Shown: positions 1 to 11,800, counted from the stretch's first letter. The stretch is 64,000 nt of DNA from Psoroptes ovis (GCA_002943765.1 PQWQ01000002.1:1984001-2048000); one strand, 5' to 3'. Numbers and translations are program-made. The notes: a model not told the origin generated them from the sequence alone.

Positions 1-1040
1 ATAACCACTAATGCTTAAACACACAAAAACTTTGTCAAGAACATTGACATGTGTTTATGAGTAAGCACAAAGAGATAGAGAGCGAGGGAAATCTTTCAGA
101 AATCAAATATAATTGAATGATGATGATGTTTCAATATTTAAAATTATAATTGATAATAAAAATTATGGAAAAATTCTTGATTAATTTCATTTACAATTAT
201 TATTATCATCTTCTTGCTTAATTAATCGATTGATCGATCATCATTATTATTGGTTTTTCTTTGCTTTTCTTGAAATGGAAATAATAATTTTTCAAGTGTT
301 TGTTTTTCATTTGTTGGATTCAATAATCATTCACATGTTTATTGCTATTATTATCTCTACAAACGAAAAGAAAATGAAAATTACTAATGCAAATATTGAA
401 ATATGGTAAATATCAACAACAGCAGCATCGACAGCGTCAACAAACAAATAAATAACTAAATTTCTGAGTAGAAAAAATGAACTTTTGTCATCAGAACTTG
501 TAAATTTTGGATTGATATAATGTTCAGTTCATATTCATTGCTAAAATTTGTTCGAATAAATTTTCCATTGAAAAACAAATGAAAATTAGTCATAAAAAGA
601 CAATGATAAATTTTAGATTGAAACAATCGATACATTTTAGCCAAAAATTTTCAAGAATATTGTAATCAATTTTTCATTTTTGTTGACACAAGTTGTTTGA
701 CCGATAAGGTGCCACTGGCTTTAAATTCATTTTTATTAATATATTTGTTTGTATCATCAATTTTAATTTTCGTAGTAATTTTTGCAAGAAAAATAATGAT
801 AATTATAATTAAATCAGCATTCACACCAATAATAATCATCATTATTTATTCTAAATTCTTATCTTAAAGGAAAACATTTATTACCGAAAGATTAACGGTT
901 AATTTTAAGCATATGAAATCAAATCAAATCTAATAAAAAATTTGAAAATTTTGATGAGAAAAAAGAAAAACAACAAAATTATGAGATATGAATGAAATTT
1001 GTATGACTTATACTTTGACTCAGATAATTGATGATTGATT
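1..1040. other. AT-rich flank, no gene recognised
   Basis: This stretch is AT-rich with short triplet repeats and a weak purine-rich GAGA-like patch near 68-90. Frames are short and low in complexity. No exon with flanking splice signals, RNA gene or transposon protein was recognised. It ends at the ATGAT target duplication of the Copia element. Confidence 0.6.
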
Positions 1041-1045
1041 ATGAT
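1041..1045. repeat. Target-site duplication, left copy (ATGAT)
   Basis: ATGAT directly abuts the TG end of the left LTR and is repeated exactly after the CA end of the right LTR at 5477-5481. Five bases is the usual duplication length for Ty1/Copia integrases, so this marks one simple integration event. Confidence 0.9.
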
Positions 1046-1313
1046 TGTAAATAATTTAAACTTGCGGAGCTGTTAGAAAGAAACAAACAAAATTATAAAT
1101 GCGCAGAAGCTGTGGGTATGCTTGCTGTAAACTGCGTTAACCACCCAGCTTAACATAACTTTTATTTATACAATTTGTAATTTGAAAATATTACAGTTTT
1201 TAACAAATTTTTAAGAAATTAATTAGCATACAATTAATTAATATAATGCGGGGAACATTATGTCAAATTAAAGACAAAACAAAGTACAAAATAATTCTAT
1301 ATAAATTCTAACA
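1046..1313 (-). repeat. Copia 3' LTR
   Basis: 268-bp terminal repeat matching 5209-5476. In element orientation it starts TGTTAG and ends TTACA. The first six bases also supply the last sense codon (TGT) and the stop codon (TAG) of Gag-Pol. Confidence 0.96.
1161..1166 (-). terminator. Candidate polyadenylation signal (AATAAA) in the 3' LTR
   Basis: The minus strand reads AATAAA here, inside the 3' LTR and overlapping a TATAAATAA box, the usual place for an LTR-element poly(A) signal. In such AT-rich DNA the hexamer alone is weak evidence; its position in the LTR is what supports it. Confidence 0.45.
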
Positions 1314-4300
1314 TTCCCCCCATTTCTTAAAAATTTTGGATATAATTTTTGCTGTTGGGCCTGGTGTTAAAGACTTCGTAAAAACGTCCGCAATTTGATC
1401 TTCGCTGGCAATCCACGATATATCGATTTTGTCTTTGATTGATCGTACATGATGATAACGAATGTCCACATGTCTTAATTTGTTTGTAATACCAGCAGTA
1501 CCATTAATTGTGTTCACTGCAGCTTGATTATCACAAAATAATTTACCATTCACATCGATTTGAAATTCTTTCAGCATATTCATAGTTCCAACAAGAACTT
1601 TTGATGTTTCACTCGCAGCGATGTACTCTGCTTCCAATGTACTTGTTGCAATACAATTTTGACGTTTACTATTCCAATCTAATGGGCCGTTTAACCAAAT
1701 TAAATATCCCATTGTAGATTTTCGTGATGGTAAATTTCCGCCCCAATCTGCATCTGAGTAACCGGTAATTTCATCAATTTTACCACTGTAATAAATACAC
1801 AAGTCTTTTGTCCATTTCAAATAACGAAACAAGTGCTTAACAGCATTAACATGGACATCTAAAGGATTTTCCAGAAATGCAGATAATTTCGATACGGCAT
1901 AGGCAATATCGGGCCTAGTTTTGACGGATAAATACAGCAATGAACCAATTGCTTCTCGATACGGATACGTTGATTTTTCTCCAGTTTCATTGTCATTCAA
2001 TTTGATCGAATAATTCATTGGTGTCTTCACGATCTTAGCATCAGCCATATTAAACTGTTCTAATTTACGTTGTATGTATGACGATTGACACAACTTGACA
2101 ATACCATTTTCTCTGTCATACTCATATTGAAAACCAACATATACGTTTGATGTCACAGTTTTGACTTCAAATGATTTACACAAAACTGAATACAAATCAT
2201 TCAAATCTTTCTCATTTGTAGACAATATTATTCCATCATCGACGTAGATGCACAAAAACGTTGAAGATCGTTCAGTAATCGAATAATAAATACATGGATC
2301 AAAAATAGACTGTTTGAAATTTAATTTTAGTATCACCTCACTAAATCGGTTGTTCCAAGCACGTGGTGATTGCTTCAACCCATACAGTCCTTTAACCAAT
2401 TTGAATACACACCCTGAATCATCTTCAAATCCAGGTGGTTGATCCACATATACGTCTTCTTCAAGTATGCCATTCAAAAATGCTGTGCATACGTCGAACT
2501 GTTTTATGAACATTTTCTGTGAAGCAGCAATTGCAAACATCAATCTGATTGAATCATTTCTAGCTACAGGTGCGTATGTTTCACTGAAGCTATCATATCG
2601 TTGTTTGTTACCTAGAGCCACAAGCCTGGCTCGGTATCTTCCGTCATCTTTAATTCGATAAACCCACTTCAATCCGATGACGTGTTGGTTATTTCGCTGA
2701 ACTGGTATCCAAGTATTGTTTTTGTTGATATTTTCTATTTCTTCGTTCATGGCTTCAAGCCATTTATCACTATCAACACAGTTCACTGCTTCACTATATG
2801 TTGAAGGTTCAGACATGGCACTTAAACATATCACATTTGATGATCTCAACGAGTTGATTCTTTCAATATTACGTTCACACTGTTTGTTTTTGGTGCCTAA
2901 CGGTCTGCCCTTTGATTTCGGGCTTTTCACAATTAATGTTGATTCATCATCAGTTGTATCAAAGAACATATCATCATGAAATTCACTAAAAATCATTTCG
3001 TTTTGGTCACTTTTGTCACTTTTCACTATCACATGATCATCATTACACATTGTTGTTTTCATCAGTGAACATTTAACTTCTTCAATAAATTTAACAGATG
3101 ATACTCGTTGGATGCATCGTTGACGAGGATTATACACACGATAAATTGATGTTGATTCTTCATATCCAACAAGGTACACATCACATGTTTTTGATTCGAA
3201 TTTACGATGATGACTTTTCACTAGTGCTTTGCCACAGGACCCGATGATTCTCAAATGACCTATTGAAGGTTTCCGACCGTGCCACTTCTCATATGGGGTA
3301 ACACCATCGCTACTACAAATGCGATTAAACAAATATGCGGTCGTATTGACCATTTCATCCCATAAATAATACGGTAATCTGGCAGACAGTCGTATGGTCC
3401 GGGCGTGATCATTCAAATTTCTTATTTCACGTTCAGCAAAGCCGTTCTGTTGAGGTGTGTACGGAACACTTGTCTCATGTTTGATGCCTTTCATTCTCAT
3501 AAAGTCGGCCATTTGTTCATTCACAAATTCTGTTCCGTTGTCTGAACGTAGCACTAGAATATCGTGACCAGTTTCAATCTTTGTTTCACTGTAACACAAT
3601 TTAAATTTGACAATCACTTCACTTTTGTTTTTCATGAAATACACTTTTCTATAAGAGCTGAATTCGTCTTTAAAAATCACATAATAACGATTGCGATGAA
3701 TTGATTCGTCGATTGGTCCACACACATCGGCATGCAAAATTTGGCCGGATTCACATACACGTTTCACAGATTTAGAAGGATGAGTTGTTTCAGTCAGTTT
3801 GCCTTCGATGCACGATGAACACATTGTATAACCATCTTCTAAACTAGTCGGTATGTCGAGAACACTTTGTTTTGTTGACATTTCACGAATGCGATCACAA
3901 TTAATATGTCCTAACCTTTCATGCAACAAACTTAACGATGGTTTTGTCACAAAATTAACACATGATTTATCAACTCTCACACAACACTTGTACAAATTAC
4001 GAAGTTCATGACCCTTCTCGCCATATATGATTGGTCGGTCATCTTTATATATCACTAGATGTTTCTTCATACCACCAAAGCTAATGCCGTCTTTATCGGT
4101 GATCTTCCCAAGTGAAATTAGATTATAAAGACTACTCGGCATAAATAAAACGTTCGTAAGTGTTACACCAGTCCATGATGAACCATTAAAGAATTTGCAC
4201 TGAATAGTGCCGATACCACGAGGACTGTCGGATGATGAAACTTCGTTGTATCCACTTACGGCAAAAGCACGAGCGTCATCTTCACTTGTAAACAATTGTA

Positions 4301-5204
4301 AATCACAAAATAAATCTTTGTTGTTGCATATGCTTTCAGATGCACCGGTGTCGATCCAAAACACGGCATCGTCACGTGATAATTGTGGTAGAACACAGGC
4401 GAGAGCAACGTTGGTGTTGTGATGATGGTTAGCTCTGTTGATCGCATCGTTGTTTCGTGGACCATTCTTCAGCAATCGACAATATTTCTTAATATGTCCA
4501 GCTCTCCCGCAATTGTAGCATTTTACGATCGGGCGTTGTTTGTCAAATCTTTTCTTGGATTTACCTGGCATAGCCAGAACAGCATTATTTAAATCCAAGT
4601 CCGCCGATCCCCTTGGTTCATCCATTGCGGCCGTCGATTCGTTGCGACGATTTAAACGAGTTTGTTTTCGTAGAACCAAGTCTTCAACTTCAGCAAGCGT
4701 AACAGTGATTTTATCTTTGGACATGACTTCGATACCATCAGCAACGCCATCATACTCCGGTGGGAGTATAGAAAGTACTTTACGTACTACTGCCTCTTCA
4801 GGCAAATCGGCTTTGGCGCTACGTAGTTCGGTCACTATGTTTCTAAGCTCAACAAAAGAGTTAGAAAGTGATGCACCGAATTTAAAGCTGTAGTATCGGT
4901 CCCACAGGCTATTGACGTTGCGTTTTTCTGCTCCACGATAGTAACCGACAATTGCGTCATAGTAGGCCTTCGCAGTTGTCAAGGACTCGATGCGTACGTG
5001 GTTTTCGTCATCAAGGCTCTGCGATATGATTCGCTTAGCGCGTGCTTCCAAAGCACGGTACTGATCATCAGCGTCAGCCGGGGGTTCAGCCAAGACGTGA
5101 CCAAGCACTTGATGTTCTGCCAGGAGGATGTCGATGAACGTCTTCCAGCGATTAAAGTTGCGGCCATTTAACACCACGATACCGTCCTTCACGTGTGAGC
5201 CCAT
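1308..5204 (-). CDS. Copia Gag-Pol polyprotein
   Basis: One uninterrupted frame of 1298 aa encodes all proteins needed for copying and integrating the element. From the ATG at 5204, residues 1 to about 230 are Gag (UBN2-like), followed by a CX2CX4HX4C zinc knuckle (C229, C232, H237, C242). The aspartic protease motif DTGA is at 285-288. The integrase has an H428/H433/C462/C465 zinc-binding region and a D493, D555, E591 catalytic triad with the D(35)E spacing of the family. Reverse transcriptase has D904 and YVDD at 987-990. RNase H has SDADWGG near 1150, E1191, D1225 and D1247. No stop or frameshift is seen. The frame stays open 15 codons further upstream into the LTR, but from a TTG; 5204 is the first ATG after the likely TATA box and lies in the primer-binding site. 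The stop TAG is in the 3' LTR. Gag and Pol share one frame, so how separate Gag is made is not evident. Confidence 0.95.
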   Translation of the reverse strand: MGSHVKDGIVVLNGRNFNRWKTFIDILLAEHQVLGHVLAEPPADADDQYRALEARAKRIISQSLDDENHVRIESLTTAKAYYDAIVGYYRGAEKRNVNSLWDRYYSFKFGASLSNSFVELRNIVTELRSAKADLPEEAVVRKVLSILPPEYDGVADGIEVMSKDKITVTLAEVEDLVLRKQTRLNRRNESTAAMDEPRGSADLDLNNAVLAMPGKSKKRFDKQRPIVKCYNCGRAGHIKKYCRLLKNGPRNNDAINRANHHHNTNVALACVLPQLSRDDAVFWIDTGASESICNNKDLFCDLQLFTSEDDARAFAVSGYNEVSSSDSPRGIGTIQCKFFNGSSWTGVTLTNVLFMPSSLYNLISLGKITDKDGISFGGMKKHLVIYKDDRPIIYGEKGHELRNLYKCCVRVDKSCVNFVTKPSLSLLHERLGHINCDRIREMSTKQSVLDIPTSLEDGYTMCSSCIEGKLTETTHPSKSVKRVCESGQILHADVCGPIDESIHRNRYYVIFKDEFSSYRKVYFMKNKSEVIVKFKLCYSETKIETGHDILVLRSDNGTEFVNEQMADFMRMKGIKHETSVPYTPQQNGFAEREIRNLNDHARTIRLSARLPYYLWDEMVNTTAYLFNRICSSDGVTPYEKWHGRKPSIGHLRIIGSCGKALVKSHHRKFESKTCDVYLVGYEESTSIYRVYNPRQRCIQRVSSVKFIEEVKCSLMKTTMCNDDHVIVKSDKSDQNEMIFSEFHDDMFFDTTDDESTLIVKSPKSKGRPLGTKNKQCERNIERINSLRSSNVICLSAMSEPSTYSEAVNCVDSDKWLEAMNEEIENINKNNTWIPVQRNNQHVIGLKWVYRIKDDGRYRARLVALGNKQRYDSFSETYAPVARNDSIRLMFAIAASQKMFIKQFDVCTAFLNGILEEDVYVDQPPGFEDDSGCVFKLVKGLYGLKQSPRAWNNRFSEVILKLNFKQSIFDPCIYYSITERSSTFLCIYVDDGIILSTNEKDLNDLYSVLCKSFEVKTVTSNVYVGFQYEYDRENGIVKLCQSSYIQRKLEQFNMADAKIVKTPMNYSIKLNDNETGEKSTYPYREAIGSLLYLSVKTRPDIAYAVSKLSAFLENPLDVHVNAVKHLFRYLKWTKDLCIYYSGKIDEITGYSDADWGGNLPSRKSTMGYLIWLNGPLDWNSKRQNCIATSTLEAEYIAASETSKVLVGTMNMLKEFQIDVNGKLFCDNQAAVNTINGTAGITNKLRHVDIRYHHVRSIKDKIDISWIASEDQIADVFTKSLTPGPTAKIISKIFKKWGEC
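1314..1328 (-). other. Copia polypurine tract
   Basis: On the minus strand this reads AAGAAATGGGGGGAA, directly before the TG of the 3' LTR, where plus-strand DNA synthesis is primed. It is also coding: it supplies the Lys-Lys-Trp-Gly-Glu codons near the end of Gag-Pol. The single T is the only pyrimidine. Confidence 0.85.
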
Positions 5205-5208
5205 AACC
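5197..5208 (-). other. Copia primer-binding site for an initiator tRNA-Met fragment
   Basis: Immediately inside the 5' LTR the minus strand reads GGTTATGGGCTC. From recall this is complementary, with one mismatch, to the anticodon stem-loop of metazoan initiator tRNA-Met (GGGCCCAUAACC) rather than to a tRNA 3' CCA end. Drosophila copia is known to use a cleaved 5' half of initiator tRNA-Met, so the same priming is inferred. The ATG within it is the Gag-Pol start codon. Confidence 0.8.
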
Positions 5209-5476
5209 TGTAAATAATTTAAACTTGCGGAGCTGTTAGAAAGAAACAAACAAAATTATAAATGCGCAGAAGCTGTGGGTATGCTTGCTGTAAACTGCGT
5301 TAACCACCCAGCTTAACATAACTTTTATTTATACAATTTGTAATTTGAAAATATTACAGTTTTTAACAAATTTTTAAGAAATTAATTAGCATACAATTAA
5401 TTAATATAATGCGGGGAACATTATGTCAAATTAAAGACAAAACAAAGTACAAAATAATTCTATATAAATTCTAACA
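5209..5476 (-). repeat. Copia 5' LTR
   Basis: 268-bp terminal repeat matching 1046-1313, with TG/CA ends and the ATGAT duplication outside it. It holds the promoter. Transcription leftward from about 5300 would leave only a short R-U5 leader before the Gag-Pol ATG. Confidence 0.96.
5325..5333 (-). promoter_or_regulatory. Candidate TATA box of the Copia 5' LTR
   Basis: The minus strand reads TATAAATAA. A start about 30 bases downstream (near 5300) would give a transcript whose first ATG is the one at 5204, consistent with it being the initiation codon. TATA-like strings are common in this DNA, so support is moderate. Confidence 0.45.
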
Positions 5477-5481
5477 ATGAT
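5477..5481. repeat. Target-site duplication, right copy (ATGAT)
   Basis: Exact repeat of 1041-1045, adjoining the CA end of the right LTR. Confidence 0.9.
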
Positions 5482-5844
5482 CATATGTTTGCATGCATTA
5501 ATGATGTATTTAATTTTTGTATATTTACAATTGTTTTGGAAAAAAATAGATTTTTTTCCATGACAAAAAAAAACCGCAAGAGAATATGATTTATTTAAAT
5601 AAGAAAGAAAAAAAAAGGTAATAATAAATTATGATGGTGATGATGTTTATTGGCGCCAATTGGCGACACATACATACATTTATGTTTATCAAATCCAGAA
5701 GAAATTATTTGTGGTGCCAAAATAAAATCTCTGAATCTCAATCAGCAATCATCATCATCAACACATTTGACAAGTAAATTTAATTTTAAGCAATGATAAT
5801 ATCGATAAACGATGATTATTCATTGATAATTATCATTGATTAGA

Positions 5845-5868
5845 ATCATCATCATCATCATCATCATT
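5845..5868. repeat. (ATC)8 microsatellite
   Basis: Eight uninterrupted ATC units. The triplet ATC/GAT is the most frequent simple repeat of the window and also appears near 15346-15370, 22018-22031, 40621-40638 and 58087-58102. Confidence 0.85.
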
Positions 5869-8800
5869 GAAATCAATTAAGCAAACACAAATTCATTAGG
5901 AAGAAAACAAATAAATAAATCTTTATTTGTTTTATTTAAAATGAATGATAACAAAAAAAAAAGACAATTTCATTTGAAAATTTTGTCTTTTTTTTGTTTT
6001 GTTTCAAGACATATTGAAATGTGAACTATGAAACATAGATTTGATTCAAATTAAATTGAAATTTTTCCATTTTTATCATCATTTTCAAATTTTTGTTGCT
6101 GTTGTTGTTGTTAAGATTTTCATTTATCTATTTGGTTGATTTGTTTGTTTGTTTATGCTCGATTTTAATTTTTGACAAAAAGGTAATATTTTCATTTTTA
6201 ATTACAAAATATGAAAATAGATTAATTGAAATTTGACAATAAATAAGAAGATATGATACAATTCCGATTTTTCTTTAATAAATCGCGTATCGTTGCAACA
6301 CAAAACAATTAATATTCTTACATATTGAATGAGGACGCATTGCGATGATGATTTTAAATAAAAATCGTTTTCTCTTCCTGACATTTCAATCGTGACAAAT
6401 TGTCATTAATCGATTATTGTTTGTAATATTTAATTTTTTGGAGTTTTTTTAAAAGAATAATTCAATGCACTAAGACTTAATTATCATTGTCTATACACAA
6501 TCATGCGATAAAATATGGTAAATTACGAAAGAATTCACCGATTTCAAGATATCAAAAGAACAAGGAATTGATTTTTTTTTTTGAAATTTCAGTGCTCGCC
6601 GAGTTTCTCAATCGCATATCTCTAACACATTAGGAAACAATGATTGTCGCACACGTGCATTGCAATCTTATCATCAATCAAGGATATGAATTATCATAAA
6701 TCACACAGCACAAGTTTCAATTATCATTGAACCAGCGCTTTGTGACGAGTGATTACGATATTTAGCACTAATGTACATAGAAAGGATTATTAGCATTCAA
6801 ATTTGCTTTCATATAAGATTTAATCAATCTAAATATTTGAATATCAATAGATTTTGATTGGAAATTACAATTCTAAATCAAATTATTTATATTTCATTGA
6901 TCAATATGTATTTAGATCACACCTATTGAATACACATAGATCACATGCAGTCCCATAAGCACAAACGAATTGGTTTCAATGTCAGTATAAAATTAATTAG
7001 TCGAAAAAAATAAAAATACATTTTTTTTGCTTATTCATCCATTGAATTAATTGGAAGCAAAAAATTCAATCACAATTTTTCATACATATTCAAACCGATT
7101 CAAAATTGATCATATTCATGCTCATTTTTATATTTTCAAAGCTATTTTTGGCAATGAAATTTTTTGAAAAAAAAAATTCAAATACACAGAAAAAAAATTT
7201 AATTAAATTAAAGCAAATCAATTGAAATTTATCATTGAATTTTGATGAACGACAAAAACAACATATCAACATCGTCACCACCAACGTAATACTTTTTCAA
7301 ATGATGAAATATTTGTTTTGGAAAAAATTGAAATATTCATATGAAAATATTCGGAAAAGATGAAAATGAATGTCATAGGTGCGCACTTAAATTGATCATT
7401 AAAAAAAAATCTGATCGAAATATGAAATTTAAAGCGAAATTTCTACGAATTAAATTTAAAATTATGAAAAAAAAATTTCGGAGAAATTTGATTGACATTA
7501 AAGATGAATGAAAAATTAATATTCATATTCAAAATTATTCACAAATGAGCATAACAAAACAATAAAAATGATATGAGAAGAGTGCATCAGATATACAAAT
7601 TGTGAATGAATTGACAAAATGAAGTGTATGTGTGTACTCAAATATTATAATGAATAATTGGCATTGAAAAATGAATGTTTAGGTAAAAAAAATGAACAAA
7701 TCATCATTTGAAAAAATGAATGTAAAAAAAATGATAATCTAAATCGTGCAATCGAATATGCATAAGCAGTTTTAATTTCAAAATAATAGTTTCATTATTA
7801 TTTGAAATCATTATTAGAATAATAAATGAATTTAAAAAAAAAAACATTCAATGAAGAGTCATTTATTATGGAAAATGAAAATTTATTCTCAATCTACAAA
7901 CAATGTACAAAATCCTACTCAATCATATCATTTTTCGTGATTTATTTCGAATATTCTTCAATCGAAAATTTGAAATTTAAAAAAATGAGTAAATATTACA
8001 AATCAAAGATGAATTTTTTAATTCGATTTAATTTATATTTACATGAATCATATCTTGTAAATATTTTATTTTATTCAAAAATCTTTGACTGATTTCTATG
8101 TGTTTATTCAAATGTCAATAACATTATTATATTTTTCATTTGTTCGTCACATTTTTGTTTATCATCATTGATTCATAATAAACAAGAAATAAATGATAAT
8201 AATGAATAAAAAAAATGGTTGAGTTGATTCAATATTTGTTTATGTGTGTGTATGTACAACAAATATTTACATATAATCCATTAACTTGCAAATAATCATA
8301 ATGTAAACACACACATATATATTTAAAATGAGAGATAAATGTGAAAAATGTGAAACATGAATGGAATGTCATTTGTATTATGATTAAGCGAAAAAATACA
8401 CACAAACACACACATATAAACAAGTGTTTTAAGAAATTGAATAAAGGAATAGAGTGATAATAATCTTTAAATGTAATGCATGTATTAAAACATTGAAAAT
8501 TCATTGAAAAATATTGAAATTATCGAAATAATAATAATAATCATGATTATTATTGACAAATAAGGAAGTTGATCAGTTTTTGTTTGAATATTTACATATT
8601 ATTATTTGAAATGAATCAATTTAAATTTTTTTCATCGAATAAACAAACAAATTATATCAATATTATTCGATGAAATATATAAATAAATTTTAAATATTCA
8701 TAATCAATATTATTGCCATTATTCTCATTAATAAATTTTAAAGAGATTAGAAAAAACTTATCTAATCCAAGATATTAAACAAGTAATACTTATGTATGGA

Positions 8801-11800
8801 TAATCGTAAATATGTGAAAAAATATTCAAAAGAAAAAAAATGTCTTAGATCAATGTCCATTTAAAATGTATGACAAAAAATTTTGCGGAACATTTGTTTG
8901 GATTATTTTTGCAATCCAAAAAACAAGATTTGCATACGCATGTGAATTGAATTGGAAATTTTTTTCGTTTTTATTCCATTTGAAAAATGTGATTTAAATC
9001 ATATTAATAAATGAATGAATGAATGAATGAGATGTTAGGGAAAAAATATGTATCAAATTGCATCAAAAATAAATCAAATAATGCCATTCATTTATTTTAT
9101 TTCATTTCAATGGAAAATTACGGATTTTTCTCGTTGACATTTTTCCATTACATAATAATGAAATAAAACTGAAAAAAATATGTCAACATGACCAAATAAA
9201 AAATGAAATATTAATCAATTTGGCCATTTTTTCTTCAAATGGGAACATTCATTGAACTTGTTGATTTTATTTTTATTATTATTATTATCATCATTACAAT
9301 TAATTATTATTAGAGTTGATGATGATATTGATGATCATAATTTTTATTTTTCTGATTGATTTTTAATTCAACACTTTTGATTCATTCATTACTTATGATC
9401 ATTATTATTATTACAATTATCATCAAAAACATCATTATTTCATGTGTCCATCAATTTTTTAATGTGACATGAAATTTATTTATTTCTTTCTTGGAGAAAA
9501 AAATAAAATGAAATAAAATAAATGAAATTGACACCTGGATTTTATTTATTTATTTATTTTTCGGTTAACACATTGTGAATGACTGATTTAAAGAAAATTA
9601 AAATTTGAAATAGAAAAAGTATTTCAACAAATAAACAACAACAATAAAAACAATCAAAGATTTTTCATCAATGATGTTTTGCTGATTTGCTGTAATTTTC
9701 CCACACCAAAAACCAATACAAAAACGAATTCATGGTTCATTTTTTCTTCTGTGAGGTATTCATGTCCATATAAATGAGTATAGAAGTACAAATACACAGA
9801 GGTATATGATGTTGTTGTAGTTGTTTTTCAAGATTTTACAAGATTTTTTTTCAAATTTTTGAAATCAGTGGGAATTCTTATTGGAAAAAATAAATAAATG
9901 AATTGAAATGAAATAAAAATCAAAAATGATAATCATTTAATGATTAGATGATGATAATAAAAGTAATATATCAACATGATGCGCTAATAATATTGAGCAA
10001 AAGCTAAAAATTGTCCAGAATATTTCGCTTTTGTCTTTTTCTACAACTTCATCTTTGTTTCAAAGAATTGTCGCTCAATTTACAGATATTTTTCTCATTT
10101 GCATTATCTATATCAAAGATTTCACAAACAAATCCGAATGTAAGTTGGATGCTAACGAACAGCTGATATGATCATGATCATTTCATTGAAAAAACAAAAA
10201 TAAAAATTGTCATCATCATAATTATCATTACTGGAGATGCTAATGATGATGATAATAATAATAATTAAAATTATAATAATGAAGTGAATGATGAGAAAAT
10301 GGTGATAATCATCATTCCAACCAATCATTAATATAAGCCGATTATAAAATAATGATAATAATATGAAATTGATTCAAATGAGAAACAGATTTGCGCATAA
10401 AAGTGAAATGATAATTCTTGAAATGAATTTTTGTTTGTTTTTTCTGGAAATTTTGTTGTTTACCAAAGTATATAAGATATTTTGAATTTTAATTATCTGA
10501 AAAAAAAATTTCTCTAAATTTTTCTGATTTTGCGAGAATTTTTCTGACTTTGATCTAAGAAAAAAAAAACTTGATTGATTTAAATAATTAATTGCAAATG
10601 GCAAACGAAGACAGAATTGCCAAAAATCACACATTCAAAAGATCTTATAAGATATAAAATCTTAGTGAATTAATTAACCCTTTTGATTGGATTTTTTTTT
10701 TAAATTTTCTGATAAAACTTTCAAATTTCGTTTTTTTTTTTTTGCTTAATTACGAAATTTTAATCATTTTACTTTAGATGCCTTTTCAAAAACAAATAGA
10801 AAAAATGAAAACAGATTTGTCTACGATGTGGAAAGATAGAAAAAAAATCATTTTCAAAGCCCTTTGATTTCGATTGAGACATTTATATACATGAAAATAT
10901 ATGCTAAATGAATGATATGCATTTATAAATACACATTCATATATTCATTATTTGTGTTCGTTTGTGTTTGTTTCAATTAATTTACATTTTTATCATTTTA
11001 ATTTCTTGTTTATTTTTGAAATATTTCTGAAATTTTTCAAGTTTTTTTATCCGTTCAAAAACATTTGACCATGTCTTCTAGCCATTTTTCACCGGATAAT
11101 TTTTATTTTAGCTCATAATCAAGTTTTAATTTTTTTTTCAAAAGAAAAAAATTGAAATTTTTTAAATTCAAAATTATTAACATAAATATACATTTTGATG
11201 TATTTATAATGAACGTGTACATAGCAACTTTAATACATATGTGAATATAAATATTCAAATGCGAAAATACATACACACATACACACAAACATATTTAATA
11301 TGATCATGTCATATTTTAAATCATATTTTATACATATTTACATTTGATATATAACTTATGTATGAACAAAATTTTCAATCATAAATCATTGAAAAATTAT
11401 TCATTTATAAATGTTGAAATAGTATTCAATATATGAAAAATAATAATAATAATTTTAAATTAAAATTATTTAAAATTAATTATAGATAATTTATATTTAT
11501 TCATTTTTTGAAAAATTTTTCGAATACCTTTTTGGATTGTTGATATTTGGATGATGGATTAAAATATTCGCATTTTAATTTAAAAGCAAAAAAACGAAAA
11601 TTATAAGTAATATTCGATACAAAGAGGATGTAAGATGGTGTTTATTCAGTCATGAATCATACACGTCAATGGATAAGTAAAATATTGGTGAAAAAAAAAA
11701 CAGGCGCACATGAATCAATATCACCAAGATTGATCACATCACTTGAATTAATTCAATTTTAAATGTCGGTCTTTTGAATGTTTGAGGCCAAATAAAATGA

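Larger units (their letters stand above)
1046..5476 (-). mobile_element. Complete Ty1/Copia LTR retrotransposon, apparently intact
   Basis: A 4431-bp element lies on the minus strand. Two 268-bp direct repeats (1046-1313 and 5209-5476) start with TG and end with CA, look identical base for base by eye, and are flanked by ATGAT duplications. In element order it carries the 5' LTR (5209-5476), a tRNA-iMet-type primer-binding site, a single Gag-Pol frame, a G-rich polypurine tract and the 3' LTR (1046-1313). The domain order protease, integrase, reverse transcriptase, RNase H is diagnostic of Copia rather than Gypsy or BEL. The open frame, intact catalytic motifs and matching LTRs indicate a very recent insertion that could still be mobile; actual activity is an inference. 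The coding region is visibly less AT-rich than its surroundings. Confidence 0.97.

Noticed and set aside
2467..4893. Plus-strand frames of 64-117 codons inside the Copia element
   Set aside because: They are antisense shadows of the Gag-Pol frame, which carries all the conserved motifs.
5205..5249. Fifteen-codon extension of Gag-Pol into the LTR
   Set aside because: The frame is open, but it begins with TTG, not ATG, and the residues come from LTR DNA. The ATG at 5204 is the better start.
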